Source of the DNA: Eubacterium sp. OM08-24
Lineage (GTDB): Bacteria; Bacillota; Clostridia; Oscillospirales; Acutalibacteraceae
Assembly (NCBI RefSeq): GCF_003438075.1
Contig: NZ_QSTA01000003.1
Span: 165,954-229,953, forward strand
Direction: 5' to 3'
Length of the DNA stretch: 64,000 nucleotides
Below the pieces are notes generated by a model. The model did no database searches and was not told the origin of the DNA. It was given only the letters and a program-made list of their open reading frames with translations. This document shows, piece by piece, positions 8,687 to 19,036 of this stretch; the stretch's first letter is position 1; each line of letters begins with the position of its first letter. Both the position numbers and the translations under genes were made by a program.

Positions 8687-9785
8687 TAATGTTTTGGGAC
8701 TTATTTTTGCAGGCACTCTTGACGAAAAAATGCCTGACCTCACCTCTTCACGCACAATGGCAAGCGTTCCTATCGGGGGCAAATACAGAATAATTGACTT
8801 TGTTCTTTCAAATATGTCAAATTCAGGTATCAACAATGTAGGCGTAGTTGCCACAAAGAACTATCTTTCTCTTGCCGACCACCTCGGCTCGGGTTCTGCT
8901 TATGACCTTTCAAAGAGAAGAAGTCAGCTTACACTTCTCACACCTTACAACGGCAGCTCTTTCTCAAGCTATCCTGAAACCATTTACAATATGCATGGAT
9001 ACATTGAGAACAGCCGAGAGGAATATGTATTGCTCTCACCGGGCAATGTTGTTTCTAACTTTGACTGCACAGACCTTTTTGACTTCCACACCAAGAAGAA
9101 TGCCGACATTACCGTAATTTACAACAAGATGGTTGTACCGTCAGGCTACGACCGTCCTATGACAATCAGCGTTGACGATAACGGCAGAGTTAACAGACTT
9201 TTTCTCAATCCGCAAAAGACAAATACTGTTGAAAATGTAGTATTCGGTGCAATACTCCTGAAAAAAGATCTCCTTATGCAGGAAATAAATCAGGCTCTCG
9301 CCGTAAATCAGAAAGACATTAAAAATATTATTCAGGCTGCCGTCGGCAAATACAATGTTTACGGCTTTGAAGATAAAGGTTATACAGCGGCAATTACTTC
9401 CAATCAGGATTACTTCAATTTCAATATGGACTTAATGAAGAAAGAAGTAAGAGATGCGCTCTTTAATCCGCAGCGTCCTATCTACACAAAGGTAAGAGAT
9501 GACGCTCCGTCACGCTACGGTCTTACAAGCAGCGTTAAAAATTCAATTATTGCTCAAGGCTGTGTAATCAACGGCGAAGTTGAAAATTGTGTTATTTCTA
9601 AGGGTGTATATATTGGCGAGGGTGCTAAAGTAAGCAACTCAATAATTATGCAAGATACAAAAATCGGTTGCAATACCAACCTGAATTATGTTATCATAGA
9701 TAAGGATGTTAAAATTCAGGATGGTCGTTCACTTATGGGATATGACTCCTATCCTGTATATATAGCAAAAAAATCTGTTGTTTAA
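8676..9785 (+). CDS. glgD: ADP-glucose pyrophosphorylase regulatory subunit
   Basis: 369 residues, homologous to GlgC over the full length, including the [19 protein letters not shown] segment and a C-terminal hexapeptide beta-helix. The nucleotide-binding loop is changed: GlgC's GGQGSRLG is replaced by [11 protein letters not shown], as is usual for the non-catalytic GlgD subunit. It overlaps glgC by 11 nt and ends 15 nt before glgA, so the three genes are translationally linked. In the Firmicutes systems studied, GlgD raises the activity of GlgC. Confidence 0.93.
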   Translation: MRCNNVLGLIFAGTLDEKMPDLTSSRTMASVPIGGKYRIIDFVLSNMSNSGINNVGVVATKNYLSLADHLGSGSAYDLSKRRSQLTLLTPYNGSSFSSYPETIYNMHGYIENSREEYVLLSPGNVVSNFDCTDLFDFHTKKNADITVIYNKMVVPSGYDRPMTISVDDNGRVNRLFLNPQKTNTVENVVFGAILLKKDLLMQEINQALAVNQKDIKNIIQAAVGKYNVYGFEDKGYTAAITSNQDYFNFNMDLMKKEVRDALFNPQRPIYTKVRDDAPSRYGLTSSVKNSIIAQGCVINGEVENCVISKGVYIGEGAKVSNSIIMQDTKIGCNTNLNYVIIDKDVKIQDGRSLMGYDSYPVYIAKKSVV

Positions 9786-9800
9786 TGGAGGTATAATCAA

Positions 9801-11228
9801 ATGAGAATTTTATATTGTGCATCTGAGGCAAATCCGTTTTGCGGTAGCGGCGGACTTGCAGATGTTGCAGGAAGTCTGCCACACACACTTTGCAGAAAGG
9901 GACAGGACTGCCGAATTGTAGTTCCGCTTTATGGCACAATTCCGCAGGAGCTTAGAAATTCACTAAATTTCATTACAAACTTTACCGTACCTGTTGCATG
10001 GCGTCATCAGTATTGCGGACTTTTCTGGGCAAGATGGCACGACTGTACATATTATTTCATTGATAATGAATACTATTTCAAGCGTGGTACACTTTACGGT
10101 CATTATGATGACGCTGAGAGATTTGCATTCTTCTCAAGAGCAATTCTGGAAATGCTCCCATACATTGACTTCCATCCTGATATGATTCACTGTAATGACT
10201 GGCAGACAGCACTTGTACCTGTTTACTACTATCTGTTCTATTCACACAGACCATGGTATCACAACATCAAGAGCTTGTTTACAATTCACAATATTCAGTA
10301 TCAGGGTGAATACGGCTGGGAAGTTAATACAGAATGTGTAGGTATTCCTGCCAATGAAACAAAAATTCTTGAGATGAACGGCAAACTCAATATGATGAAG
10401 GGCGCTATTGAAACAGCAACAAGAGTTTCAACAGTATCTCCAAGCTATGCGGCTGAAATTAAAGACCCATGGTTCAGCTGGGGACTTCACGACGAACTTA
10501 ACCTCCGTCACTATAAACTTTGCGGTATCAAGAACGGTATCGACACTGAAAGCTATAATCCTGAAACAGACTATCAGATCTATCGTAACTACTCTAAGGA
10601 CGATATGAGCGGCAAGGGTGAGTGTAAGAGAGCACTTCAGGAGCGTCTTTGCCTTGAACAGCGCTGGGATGTACCAATGGTTGGTATGGTAACAAGACTT
10701 GTAGGTCATAAGGGACTTGACCTTGTAAGAATGGGACTTGAAGAGCTTATGAATACCGAGAATATGCAGTTTGTAATTCTCGGCTCGGGTGATAAGGAAT
10801 ACGAGGACTACTTTAACTATATGCAGGCAAAATATCCGGGCAGACTTTGCTTCTGTCACGGTTTTGTACCTGAACTTGCAAGAAAGATTTATTCAGGTGC
10901 TGATATATTCCTTATGCCGTCTGCTCAGGAGCCATGCGGCCTTGCACAGATGATTGCTCTCCGCTACGGTACAATTCCTGTTGTTCGTGAGGTTGGCGGA
11001 CTTAAAGACTCTGTATTTGACAGTGCAGACAACTACGGCAACGGCTTTACATTCAAGAACTACGATACAGCAGATATGGTAAATGCTGTAAGAAGAGCTT
11101 TGTGGGGTATTCACGATGACGCAGGCTGGCATCAGCTTATGTGGCGTGCAATGATGAGCGACAACAGCTGGGATCGTTCGGCTAACGACTACATCAATGT
11201 TTACAACGATACTCTTAACTGGGCATAA
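9801..11228 (+). CDS. glgA: Glycogen synthase (GT5)
   Basis: 475 residues, the usual length for bacterial GT5 glycogen synthases. Transfers glucose from ADP-glucose to alpha-1,4-glucan. The N-terminal motif is GSGGLADVAGSLP; the Lys of the E. coli KTGGL motif is absent, as in various Firmicutes. The C-terminal Rossmann half has LVGHKGLD and the PSAQEPCGLAQMIALRYG acceptor/donor region. GGAGG precedes the ATG at 9801. It is the last gene of the operon and is followed by a terminator at 11246-11279. Confidence 0.95.
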   Translation: MRILYCASEANPFCGSGGLADVAGSLPHTLCRKGQDCRIVVPLYGTIPQELRNSLNFITNFTVPVAWRHQYCGLFWARWHDCTYYFIDNEYYFKRGTLYGHYDDAERFAFFSRAILEMLPYIDFHPDMIHCNDWQTALVPVYYYLFYSHRPWYHNIKSLFTIHNIQYQGEYGWEVNTECVGIPANETKILEMNGKLNMMKGAIETATRVSTVSPSYAAEIKDPWFSWGLHDELNLRHYKLCGIKNGIDTESYNPETDYQIYRNYSKDDMSGKGECKRALQERLCLEQRWDVPMVGMVTRLVGHKGLDLVRMGLEELMNTENMQFVILGSGDKEYEDYFNYMQAKYPGRLCFCHGFVPELARKIYSGADIFLMPSAQEPCGLAQMIALRYGTIPVVREVGGLKDSVFDSADNYGNGFTFKNYDTADMVNAVRRALWGIHDDAGWHQLMWRAMMSDNSWDRSANDYINVYNDTLNWA

Positions 11229-11245
11229 TTTTAAGATTTAACCCT

Positions 11246-11279
11246 ATTCCCTCTCTGTTATTCGGAGAGGGAATTTTTA
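11246..11279 (+). terminator. Terminator of the glycogen operon
   Basis: Perfect 10-bp stem ATTCCCTCTC/GAGAGGGAAT at 11246-11255 and 11265-11274, followed by TTTTTAT. Confidence 0.85.
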
Positions 11280-11284
11280 TCAGG

Positions 11285-11345
11285 TTATTTTCAAAAGTTG
11301 GGGTGAATAATGGTTTAACTTCGTTGCCCGACCAAAAACATTATT
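11285..11345. repeat. Fragment of the dispersed intergenic repeat
   Basis: Contains CAAAAGTTGGGGTGAATAAT and GTTGCCCGACCAAAAA, pieces also found near 12590-12645, 29341-29375, 37565-37745 and 50200-50240. The rest of the gap to 11582 shows nothing I can call. Confidence 0.5.
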
Positions 11346-11582
11346 TATTAAGATTTCCCCAAACATTTAGAATAGAACTCAAAAGGCTTGACCTGAATTT
11401 TTTATTCGAGATTAAAGTTTTATATTTGCAAGCAAAAATTTCCCGACCGGTTTATTCGGCATATTTTACAAGCCAAAATCATACTAATATTTGTAACCAA
11501 ATGTGCGTACTGAAAGAGGATTATACTCTGCCTTTTTACAAATAATGTCAGTATGCGCAATAAAATTAACGGAGGCTACAAA

Positions 11583-12506
11583 ATGTCAGAATATTTACCC
11601 GAAGGAAAACTTATTTTAACACAGGACAATATCAACACACTTCATAGCTTTTCTTTGCTCAGCGACGCAAAAAAAGAAGGGAAAATCCTTGAGGCACGAG
11701 CTTGCGTGTGCGATGCCGAACATAACCTCATTGTTGACCTAGGCATAATGAAAGGCGTTATTCCCAGAGAAGAGGGTGCTATCGGAATCCGAGAGGGCAC
11801 AGTGCGTGACATTGCGGTAATTTCAAGGGTGAATCGTCCCGTTTGCTTTGTCATAACCGATTTTGCCGTTGACGAGAAAGGCGAGCGCTTTGCGGTGCTT
11901 TCAAGAGAAAAGGCGCAACAGCGCTGTATGAAAGACTACATTTCTCACCTCGTTTGCGGAGATGTTATCGACGCCCGTATCACCCACCTTGAGAATTTCG
12001 GTGCATTTGCCGATATAGGCTGCGGAATTGTGGCGCTTATGCCGATAGATACAATCTCCGTATCGAGAATTGAGCACCCTCGTGAGCGGTTCACTGTCGG
12101 AATGGATATAAAGGCGGTTATAAAATCCATTGAAAACGGCAGAATAAGCCTGAGCCATAAGGAGCTTTTAGGCACATGGGAAGAAAATGCAAACAGCTTT
12201 TGCGCTGGCGAAACCGTTGCCGGTATAGTTCGCAGTGTGGAAAATTACGGTGCTTTTGTAGAGCTTACCCCTAACCTTGCAGGGCTTGCAGAGAGCAAAG
12301 ACGGCATAGAGGTTGGACAGCAGGCAAGCGTTTACATAAAAAGCATTATTCCCGAAAAGATGAAGATTAAAATTATAATCATAGACACCTTTGATTACAA
12401 ATACAATCCGCAAAAACCGAAATACTACTTTAACGGCAACCATATCGACCGATTTTTATATTCGCCAATAGGTTGCAGTAAACTTGTGGAAACTGTATTT
12501 GAATAA
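11583..12506 (+). CDS. S1-domain RNA-binding protein
   Basis: 307 residues from ATG at 11583, chosen because GGAGG lies 8 nt before it; an upstream in-frame ATG at 11553 lacks such a site. At least two S1 (OB-fold) repeats are visible: GDVIDARITHLENFGAFADI at about 120-190 and GETVAGIVRSVENYGAFVEL at about 200-265; the region before them resembles a third, degenerate copy. The protein resembles the S1-like proteins encoded outside the ribosomal operons in Clostridia. Likely binds RNA in the cytoplasm; the target is unknown. It is monocistronic, with its own terminator. Confidence 0.8.
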   Translation: MSEYLPEGKLILTQDNINTLHSFSLLSDAKKEGKILEARACVCDAEHNLIVDLGIMKGVIPREEGAIGIREGTVRDIAVISRVNRPVCFVITDFAVDEKGERFAVLSREKAQQRCMKDYISHLVCGDVIDARITHLENFGAFADIGCGIVALMPIDTISVSRIEHPRERFTVGMDIKAVIKSIENGRISLSHKELLGTWEENANSFCAGETVAGIVRSVENYGAFVELTPNLAGLAESKDGIEVGQQASVYIKSIIPEKMKIKIIIIDTFDYKYNPQKPKYYFNGNHIDRFLYSPIGCSKLVETVFE

Positions 12507-12517
12507 TTTATAAACAA

Positions 12518-12548
12518 AGCAGACTGTCAAACGGCAGTCTGCTTTTTC
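12518..12548 (+). terminator. Terminator of the S1-domain gene
   Basis: Stem AGCAGACTG/CAGTCTGCT at 12518-12526 and 12535-12543, followed by TTTTT. Confidence 0.85.
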
Positions 12549-12589
12549 GTGCTTTTTGAGTGCTTTATCAAAAGTTTTGCTTTTGCTTT

Positions 12590-12650
12590 ACTTTGCTGCC
12601 CGACCGAAAGTGCGCAAACCATTATTCATAAATGCTACCCCAACATTCAA
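12590..12650. repeat. Fragment of the dispersed intergenic repeat
   Basis: CTGCCCGACCGAAAGTGCGC, CCATTATTCA and CTACCCCAACATT match pieces near 11300, 37660-37745 and 50200-50235. Confidence 0.45.
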
Positions 12651-12736
12651 AACAAAACTGCTTTTGTAACATTTGTTTGACTTTTGACAAGTAAAATAGT
12701 AAAATATTTATATAAACAGTAAAGGAAGTACCTAAA

Positions 12737-13999
12737 TTGGAAATTATACTAAATATTGTAACAATCGTTTTGCTGTTAATTACGGTTGCAATGCTTGGCA
12801 TTGTAATAGCCAATCAGTTAAAGAAAAAATCCGAAAACGGCAACAGCGAAGAAATAAAAAGGCTTGAACAGTCACTCCACACAGAACAATCCACACTCAG
12901 GCAGGAGCTTACCTCGGCAACGCAAATCTCTGTAAAAAATCTCGGTGATATGATTTACGCAAATCAGAATGCGTATGCAATAAATCAGAGCAAAAGCCTT
13001 AATCAGCTTGAAGAAAGACTTAAAACCTTTTCGCTCGAAAATGAGCAAAAGCTCGAAAATATCAGGCGCTCGGTTGAGAGCAGACTTAATTATATTCAAG
13101 AGGATAACAACCGTAAACTTGAGGAAATGCGTAAAACTGTTGACGAACGATTACAGCAGTCTATTGAAGAAAAAATGAACCGCTCGTTTTCACTTGTCAG
13201 CAAGCGTCTTGAGCAGGTCTACAAGGGACTCGGCGAAATGCAAAATCTTGCAAACGGCGTTGGCGACCTCAAAAAGGTACTTACAAATGTTAAGACAAGA
13301 GGTACGCTTGGCGAATATCAGCTCTCGGCAATACTCAGCGAAATTTTATCTCCCGAGCAATACGAGGAAAATGTAGCAACAAAAAAAGGCTCACGAAATG
13401 TGGTTGAATTTGCGGTCAAGCTCCCGTCTGACGATGATAAGTTTATTTATTTGCCGATTGACTCGAAATTCCCCGGTGATACATACTCAGCGCTTAGGGA
13501 TGCGATAGACGAGGGCGACAAAGTGAAGATAGACCTTGCGGCAAAGGCATTAATCGCCACCATTAAAAGCGAGGCAAAGGACATTCACGATAAGTACATA
13601 GATCCTCCCTACACCACAGAATTTGCAATTATGTTTTTGCCTTTCGAGGGATTATACAGCGAGGTTGTCAATCGTGGACTTGTTGAAATTTTACAGCGTG
13701 ACTACAAGGTAAATATTGCAGGGCCAAGCACAATGGCGGCACTTCTTAATTCACTGCAAATGGGCTTTAAAACGCTTGCCGTACAAAAGCGCAGTGCGGA
13801 GGTATGGGAAATTCTCGGCGCAGTCAAGCAGGAATTTGACAAATTCGGAGATGTGCTTGAGGCAACTCAACAAAGACTTGATCAGGCAAACAAAGAACTC
13901 GACAAGCTTGTCGGAGTTCGCACAAGGCAAATTCAAAGAAAACTCAAAGATGTGCAAACACCAACAAGGGAATTATCCGATAAAATATTCAGCGATTAA
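12737..13999 (+). CDS. rmuC: DNA recombination protein RmuC
   Basis: 420 residues from a TTG start at 12737, with AGGAAG 10 nt upstream. An N-terminal membrane anchor (residues 2-26) is followed by a long coiled coil (about 35-170) and the RmuC nuclease-like domain (about 190-380, with GTLGEYQLSAILSEIL and PIDSKFPG). RmuC restrains sequence inversions and is related to restriction-endonuclease folds. The length and order of domains are usual. It stands alone between the S1 gene and a hypothetical gene. Confidence 0.92.
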   Translation: MEIILNIVTIVLLLITVAMLGIVIANQLKKKSENGNSEEIKRLEQSLHTEQSTLRQELTSATQISVKNLGDMIYANQNAYAINQSKSLNQLEERLKTFSLENEQKLENIRRSVESRLNYIQEDNNRKLEEMRKTVDERLQQSIEEKMNRSFSLVSKRLEQVYKGLGEMQNLANGVGDLKKVLTNVKTRGTLGEYQLSAILSEILSPEQYEENVATKKGSRNVVEFAVKLPSDDDKFIYLPIDSKFPGDTYSALRDAIDEGDKVKIDLAAKALIATIKSEAKDIHDKYIDPPYTTEFAIMFLPFEGLYSEVVNRGLVEILQRDYKVNIAGPSTMAALLNSLQMGFKTLAVQKRSAEVWEILGAVKQEFDKFGDVLEATQQRLDQANKELDKLVGVRTRQIQRKLKDVQTPTRELSDKIFSD

Positions 14000-14100
14000 G
14001 TTTTGGCGCATATCTTATGGTGTGCGCTATTTTTGCATAATTTAGCATTTACCTTGAAAACGATTTCAAAATATAGTAATATATAATTATAATAATTGGA

Positions 14101-14640
14101 ATGGTAATTGTAATGAATATTAATGAAATTTATATACAAATAGCAGAAACTGAAAACGACAGCAGCCTTGTTGAGCTTGCAAAAAGCGAGGTTATGGTTA
14201 TACCTGTTTTAATAAACCTAATGATTGACAATGCCGATTGCAGAGCCGAAAATGTGCTTATTGAGCTTAGCGAGCAAACTCCGCTGTTGCTGTATCCGTA
14301 CTTTAATTATATTGCTAAAGCGCTTGACAGGTACAACAATTTTATATCTTGGAATATATGGCAAATAGTCACAAATCTCCTTGTAGCCGACTACCTTGAG
14401 ATGTGGGAAGACATTAAAGAAAAGTATTTTAATGCGTTCAAGAGCGAAAACATTGCAGAAATTCTCATATTGATTTCAACAACCAAGACCGTTATAAAAT
14501 ACAAGCCGGACTGTAAAGAAAAATTGCTGATACTTTTAGAAGAATGTAAAAATAATAATTACAAAATCTGTAACGAGCCTGCCCCGCATTTAAAAACCGT
14601 TGTTTCAAATGCCATTAAAGAGGCAATCACTGATTTGTAA
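14101..14640 (+). CDS. Hypothetical all-helical (HEAT-like) protein
   Basis: 179 residues if read from 14101; the second Met (14113, MNINEIYIQ) is an equally good start, and no strong ribosome binding site decides. The sequence is a run of amphipathic helices (LVELAKSEVMVIPVLINLMI, NVLIELSEQTPLLLYPYF), suggesting HEAT/ARM-like repeats. I recognise no specific family. It follows rmuC by about 100 bp and is followed by a long repeat region. Confidence 0.6.
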   Translation: MVIVMNINEIYIQIAETENDSSLVELAKSEVMVIPVLINLMIDNADCRAENVLIELSEQTPLLLYPYFNYIAKALDRYNNFISWNIWQIVTNLLVADYLEMWEDIKEKYFNAFKSENIAEILILISTTKTVIKYKPDCKEKLLILLEECKNNNYKICNEPAPHLKTVVSNAIKEAITDL

Positions 14641-14644
14641 CATC

Positions 14645-15060
14645 CAGACGGCTTGCTGTTTGGCGGTTTGAACATAACGGCGATAGTCAAAAATGCGACA
14701 GCAACAAAGGAAAAGCCACGCTACTAAACTACTAATTTGCCGCTTTTCAAGGGCAAATCAGGCACACACGCAAACTTTTGTGTCCTTTAGAATATCTTTT
14801 TCTTTACTGACATTCAAGTATAACTTTCTTCCTCTCTGCCACTCATTAGTCTGAACTTTTGTTTTCTACTAAAGTCTTGAGTAATTTAAAATTTAGTTAT
14901 TCTATAATATAATTGCAACTGCTTGTTTTTATTGAAAATCAGTGCAATTTTATTATTTTATGTGCTCTGCCCAAACCCGCAACTCTTTAAAAACGGTTGA
15001 ACTAAATTTTGAATTTATTAAGCTAAACTTTGTGTGCTAAACCATAATTTACCCAAACCT
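14645..15060 (+). repeat. Dispersed intergenic repeat, near-complete copy A
   Basis: No gene. The order of modules is the GGCTTGCTGTTTGGCGG palindrome half, GCGACAGCAACAAAGGAAAA, CTACTAAACTACTAATTTGC, a CTTTTCAAGGGCAAAT stem, CTCTGCCACTCATTAGTCT, TGCTCTGCCCAAACCCGCAA and GCTAAACTTTGTGTGCTAAA. The same order is found at 40610-40997 in this orientation and at 49682-50090 reversed. It fills almost the whole gap between the convergent 14101 and gpmI genes. Confidence 0.8.
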
Positions 15061-15090
15061 TTGGCAAAAAAATAAATTCACACAAGCAAA

Positions 15091-15122
15091 AAGCTGTACC
15101 TGAATAATTCAAGTACAGCTTA
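15091..15122 (-). terminator. Terminator of gpmI
   Basis: Stem AAGCTGTAC/GTACAGCTT at 15091-15099 and 15114-15122, with T-runs on both sides, so it can stop transcription in both directions. Confidence 0.8.
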
Positions 15123-15150
15123 TTTTTATGCAAAATTTATTAAGTTAAAA

Positions 15151-16662
15151 TTACTTAATAAGGCTAACGCCGTCCATTTCAGCAGGCTGCTCTAAGCCCA
15201 TAATCTGGAGCATTGTCGGAGCAATATCTGCAAGTCTGCCACCCTCACGGAGCTGGCAATCATAGCCTACTACGCAGAATGGAACAGGGTTTGTTGTGTG
15301 AGCTGTAAATGGTGAGCCGTCAGCGTCTACCATCTTATCTGCATTACCGTGGTCGGCTGTAATAAGAGCAACGCCGCCCATCTTCTTGATAGCCTCAACA
15401 ACTCTGCCAACGCAAGTGTCAACAGCCTCAACAGCCTTTACAGCTGCCTCAAACACGCCTGTATGACCTACCATATCGCAGTTAGCGTAGTTTAAGATAA
15501 TCATATCATACTTGCCGCTCTCAATAGCAGGTACGAGCTTGTCTGTAACCTCATAAGCGCTCATCTCAGGCTGTAAGTCATATGTTGCAACAGCAGGTGA
15601 CTTAACAAGGATTCTGTCCTCGCCCTCATACTGCTTTTCAACACCGCCGTTGAAGAAGAATGTTACATGAGCGTACTTCTCTGTTTCGGCAATTCTAAGC
15701 TGTGTCATACCCTTGTTTGAAACATACTCGCCAAGTGTATTCTTAAGTGTCTGCGGCTTAAATGCAACATCAACATTTGGCATTGTAGCGTCATACTGTG
15801 TCATACATACAAAGTTTACAGGAAAAAATCCGTTCTTTCTCTCAAAGCCCTTGAAATCAGGATCTACAAATGTTCTTGTGATCTCTCTTGCTCTGTCAGG
15901 ACGGAAGTTAAAGAAGATAATGCTGTCGTTTGGCTTAACCTGAGCGCCGCCCTCAACTACAACAGGAACTACAAACTCGTCTGTAACGCCTTTATCGTAA
16001 GAATTTTTAACTGCACATACAGGACACTCTGCCTTTTCGCCCTCGCCGTAAACCATAGCTGCATATGTCTTTTCAACTCTATCCCAGTTATTGTCACGGT
16101 CCATAGCGTAGTATCTGCCTGAAACTGTTGCTACCTTACCAACGCCGATTTCCTTTGTCTTAGCAAGGAGCTCGTCCATAAACTCAGCAGCGCTTGATGG
16201 CGGAACATCTCTGCCGTCAAGGAATGTGTGAATATATACATTCTCAAGGCCCTTTTTCTTTGCAAGCTCAAGAATACCGTAAAGGTGAGTAATGTGGCTA
16301 TGAACACCGCCGCTTGAAAGAAGTCCCATAAGGTGGAGTGCTGTGCCGTTCTCAAGAGCCTTGTCCATTGCGTTTACAATAGCCTCGTTCTCCTTGAGCT
16401 TATCCTCATTAATAGTTTTTGTAATTCTTGTAAGCTCCTGATATACGATTCTGCCTGCACCCATATTTGTATGGCCAACCTCAGAGTTACCCATCTGACC
16501 GTCAGGAAGACCTACATCCATACCTGATGCGCCGATCTGAGTAACAGGGTTCTCAGCGAAAAGTTTATCAATATTTGGCTTATTTGCTGCTTTAATAGCA
16601 TTACCTTTCTCCGGGGCAATACCAAAACCGTCGAGGATCATAAGAATTAATGGTTTTTTCAT
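15151..16662 (-). CDS. gpmI: 2,3-bisphosphoglycerate-independent phosphoglycerate mutase
   Basis: 503 residues, usual for the Mn-dependent iPGM family. Interconverts 3- and 2-phosphoglycerate. The metal-binding alkaline-phosphatase-type core is complete: MILDGFGI near the N-terminus, the nucleophile Ser in [27 protein letters not shown], the [12 protein letters not shown] stretch and [10 protein letters not shown]. It is the last gene of a same-strand glycolytic run (pgk, tpiA, gpmI). A long-stem structure lies between tpiA and this gene (16684-16748). Confidence 0.95.
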   Translation of the reverse strand: MKKPLILMILDGFGIAPEKGNAIKAANKPNIDKLFAENPVTQIGASGMDVGLPDGQMGNSEVGHTNMGAGRIVYQELTRITKTINEDKLKENEAIVNAMDKALENGTALHLMGLLSSGGVHSHITHLYGILELAKKKGLENVYIHTFLDGRDVPPSSAAEFMDELLAKTKEIGVGKVATVSGRYYAMDRDNNWDRVEKTYAAMVYGEGEKAECPVCAVKNSYDKGVTDEFVVPVVVEGGAQVKPNDSIIFFNFRPDRAREITRTFVDPDFKGFERKNGFFPVNFVCMTQYDATMPNVDVAFKPQTLKNTLGEYVSNKGMTQLRIAETEKYAHVTFFFNGGVEKQYEGEDRILVKSPAVATYDLQPEMSAYEVTDKLVPAIESGKYDMIILNYANCDMVGHTGVFEAAVKAVEAVDTCVGRVVEAIKKMGGVALITADHGNADKMVDADGSPFTAHTTNPVPFCVVGYDCQLREGGRLADIAPTMLQIMGLEQPAEMDGVSLIK

Positions 16663-16683
16663 AACATAAATCCTTTCTAAACA

Positions 16684-16748
16684 TTACGGACGACACAGGG
16701 AACACTGACTGCAAATTTATTACAGTTATTTCCTTTTGCCGTCCGTAC
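16684..16748 (-). other. Intercistronic stem between tpiA and gpmI
   Basis: TACGGACG at the left end and CGTCCGTA at the right end can pair around about 48 nt. No T-run follows, so it is more likely an mRNA processing or stability element than a terminator. Confidence 0.4.
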
Positions 16749-16760
16749 CCTAAAATTTAA

Positions 16761-17528
16761 TTACTTGCTTGCTGCCTTTACGATAGCTGCAAATTTCTCA
16801 GCAACGAGTGATGCACCGCCGATAAGACCACCGTCAACATTTGTCTTTGAAAGGAGCTCGTCAGCATTGCCGTCATTCATAGAACCGCCGTACTGAATTG
16901 TAACAGCGTCTGCGTCTGCCTGTGAATAAAGCTTAGCGATTGTTGCACGAATAAATGCGCAAACTTCCTCAGCCTGATCAGCAGTAGCAGTCTTACCTGT
17001 ACCGATAGCCCATACAGGCTCGTAAGCGATAACAATGTTCTTAAGCTCCTCAGCTGTAACATTGAAGAGGTCAAGCTTAATCTGTCTTGCGATAACTTCC
17101 TCAGTAATGTCGCACTCACGCTCCCAAAGGAGTTCGCCAACGCAAACGATTGGCTTTAAGCCTGCTGCAAGAGCAGCCTTTGTTCTCTTGTTTACAGTTT
17201 CATCTGTTTCGCCGAAGTACTGTCTTCTCTCGCTGTGACCGAGAACTACATACTCAACACCCATTTCCTTGAGCATAGGAGCAGAAATTTCGCCTGTGAA
17301 AGCGCCGCTCTCTGCCCAGTGGCAGTTTTCAGCACCAATTTTAACATTTGAGCCCTTTGTTGTTTCAAGAGCTACGCTTAAATCTACGAAAGGAACGCAA
17401 GCGATTACTTCGCAGTCAGCATCCTTTACAGCAGGAACAACAGCCTCAAGAAGTGTCTTAGCCTCTGAAGGAGTTTTATTCATTTTCCAGTTACCGGCAA
17501 TAATTGCCTTTCTCTTTGTCTTGTCCAT
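16761..17528 (-). CDS. tpiA: Triosephosphate isomerase
   Basis: 255 residues from ATG at 17528, preceded by GGAAAGGAA; an in-frame TTG further up (17546) lies inside that binding site and is rejected. Interconverts dihydroxyacetone phosphate and glyceraldehyde-3-phosphate. Active-site motifs are present: GNWKMNK (Lys), LGHSERRQYFGE (His) and AYEPVWAIGTGK (Glu). The phosphate-binding QYGGSM is also present. It sits between pgk and gpmI on one strand. Confidence 0.96.
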   Translation of the reverse strand: MDKTKRKAIIAGNWKMNKTPSEAKTLLEAVVPAVKDADCEVIACVPFVDLSVALETTKGSNVKIGAENCHWAESGAFTGEISAPMLKEMGVEYVVLGHSERRQYFGETDETVNKRTKAALAAGLKPIVCVGELLWERECDITEEVIARQIKLDLFNVTAEELKNIVIAYEPVWAIGTGKTATADQAEEVCAFIRATIAKLYSQADADAVTIQYGGSMNDGNADELLSKTNVDGGLIGGASLVAEKFAAIVKAASK

Positions 17529-17600
17529 TGTAATATTCCTTTCCAAAAATTAATGTATAAGAAATTTTAAATTGTTGTCTGTTATTATATTAAACCATTA

Positions 17601-17621
17601 AGGGCGGAAAACTCCGCCCCT
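17601..17621 (-). other. Intercistronic hairpin between pgk and tpiA
   Basis: AGGGCGGA-AAAC-TCCGCCCCT makes a strong short stem, but on the minus strand it is not followed by a T-run. It could set relative mRNA levels of pgk and tpiA. Confidence 0.4.
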
Positions 17622-17640
17622 ATTGATTTTATTCTAAAAA

Positions 17641-18852
17641 TTAGTTCTTGTCAGCGATTACTGCAATACCGGGAAGAACCTTGCCCTCGAGGTACTCAAG
17701 AGATGCGCCGCCGCCTGTTGAGATGTGGCTCATCTTGTCAGCAAAACCAAGCTGAATAACAGCTGCAGCAGAGTCGCCGCCGCCGATGATTGTTGTAGCG
17801 TCTGTTTCTGCAAGAGCCTTAGCAACAGCAATTGTGCCCTTTGCAAGTGTTGGGTTCTCAAATACGCCCATAGGTCCGTTCCAAACAACTGTCTTAGCTG
17901 TCTTAACTGCATCTGCAAAGAGAGCCTGTGTCTTTGTACCGATATCAAGACCTTCCATATCAGCAGGGATAGCAGAAGAATCTACAACCTCAACCTCGAT
18001 TGGAGCGTCGATTGGATCAGGGAATGTCTTAGAAACTGTTGTATCTACAGGGAGAAGGAGCTTTTTGCCGAGCTTTTCAGCCTTAGCCATCATTTCCTTA
18101 CAGTAGTCAATCTTTGTATCGTCAACGAGTGAAAGACCAACTTCCTTACCCTGAGCCTTTAAGAATGTGTAAGCCATACCGCCGCCGATGATAAGTGTAT
18201 CGCACTTATCAAGGAGATTAGAAATAACATTAAGCTTGTCAGCAACCTTTGCGCCGCCGAGAATAGCAACGAAAGGACGAACAGGAGTTTCAACTGCATT
18301 ACCGAGGTAGTTTATTTCCTTCTGCATAAGGTAACCTACAGCTGTATCCTTGATGTGGTCTGTAACACCTGCTGTTGAGCAGTGTGCACGGTGAGCTGAA
18401 CCGAAAGCGTCCATTACGAATACATCTGCAAGAGATGCAAGCTCTGATGAGAATGGCTCAAGGTTCTTGGTTTCTTCTTTTCTGAATCTTGTATTCTGAA
18501 GAAGAACAACATCGCCGTCCTTCATTTCTGCAACTGCCTTTTTAGCGTTCTCGCCTACAACCTCGTCGTCGTCAGCAAAGATAACTTCCTTGCCGAGGAG
18601 CTCGGAAAGTCTTACTGCAACAGGAGCAAGTGAGAATTTAGCCTCTGGGCCGTTCTTCGGCTTGCCGAGGTGTGAACAAAGAATAACCTTACCGCCGTCT
18701 GCGATAAGCTTTTTAATTGTAGGAAGAGCTGCTGTAATTCTGTTATCATTTGTAATAACGCCGTCTTTGAGCGGAACATTAAAGTCAACTCGAACGAGAA
18801 CTCTTTTACCTTTTACATTGATGTCATCAACTGTAACCTTATTAAGATTCAT
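17641..18852 (-). CDS. pgk: Phosphoglycerate kinase
   Basis: 403 residues from ATG at 18852, preceded by GAAAGGATTG; longer readings add 25 residues with no family match. Transfers the phosphate of 1,3-bisphosphoglycerate to ADP. Motifs: [11 protein letters not shown] near the N-terminus, [12 protein letters not shown] in the middle, and [13 protein letters not shown] with [12 protein letters not shown] at the C-terminal nucleotide side. First gene of the pgk-tpiA-gpmI run. The GAPDH gene that often precedes pgk is not in the window. Confidence 0.96.
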   Translation of the reverse strand: MNLNKVTVDDINVKGKRVLVRVDFNVPLKDGVITNDNRITAALPTIKKLIADGGKVILCSHLGKPKNGPEAKFSLAPVAVRLSELLGKEVIFADDDEVVGENAKKAVAEMKDGDVVLLQNTRFRKEETKNLEPFSSELASLADVFVMDAFGSAHRAHCSTAGVTDHIKDTAVGYLMQKEINYLGNAVETPVRPFVAILGGAKVADKLNVISNLLDKCDTLIIGGGMAYTFLKAQGKEVGLSLVDDTKIDYCKEMMAKAEKLGKKLLLPVDTTVSKTFPDPIDAPIEVEVVDSSAIPADMEGLDIGTKTQALFADAVKTAKTVVWNGPMGVFENPTLAKGTIAVAKALAETDATTIIGGGDSAAAVIQLGFADKMSHISTGGGASLEYLEGKVLPGIAVIADKN

Positions 18853-18915
18853 TATTGAACAATCCTTTCTAATAGAAGAATAATGTAAAAATATAGCATT
18901 TTTACAGTCAATTAT

Positions 18916-18944
18916 ATTATATATCAAAACATTGGTTTTATCAA
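18916..18944 (-). promoter_or_regulatory. Promoter of pgk-tpiA-gpmI
   Basis: On the minus strand, TTGATA, a 17-nt spacer and TATAAT. It lies about 60 nt upstream of the pgk ATG. Confidence 0.7.
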
Positions 18945-19036
18945 TATAAATCTAAAAAATTTCGAGCAATTCCCAAAAAAATTTTCGTATAATAATTGAA
19001 TTTACGGATTTTTTATGCACAAAATATTTATGAGAT

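Noticed and set aside
11303..11545. 80-codon plus-strand frame after the glycogen operon
   Set aside because: No ribosome binding site, lies over repeat fragments, composition unlike a protein.
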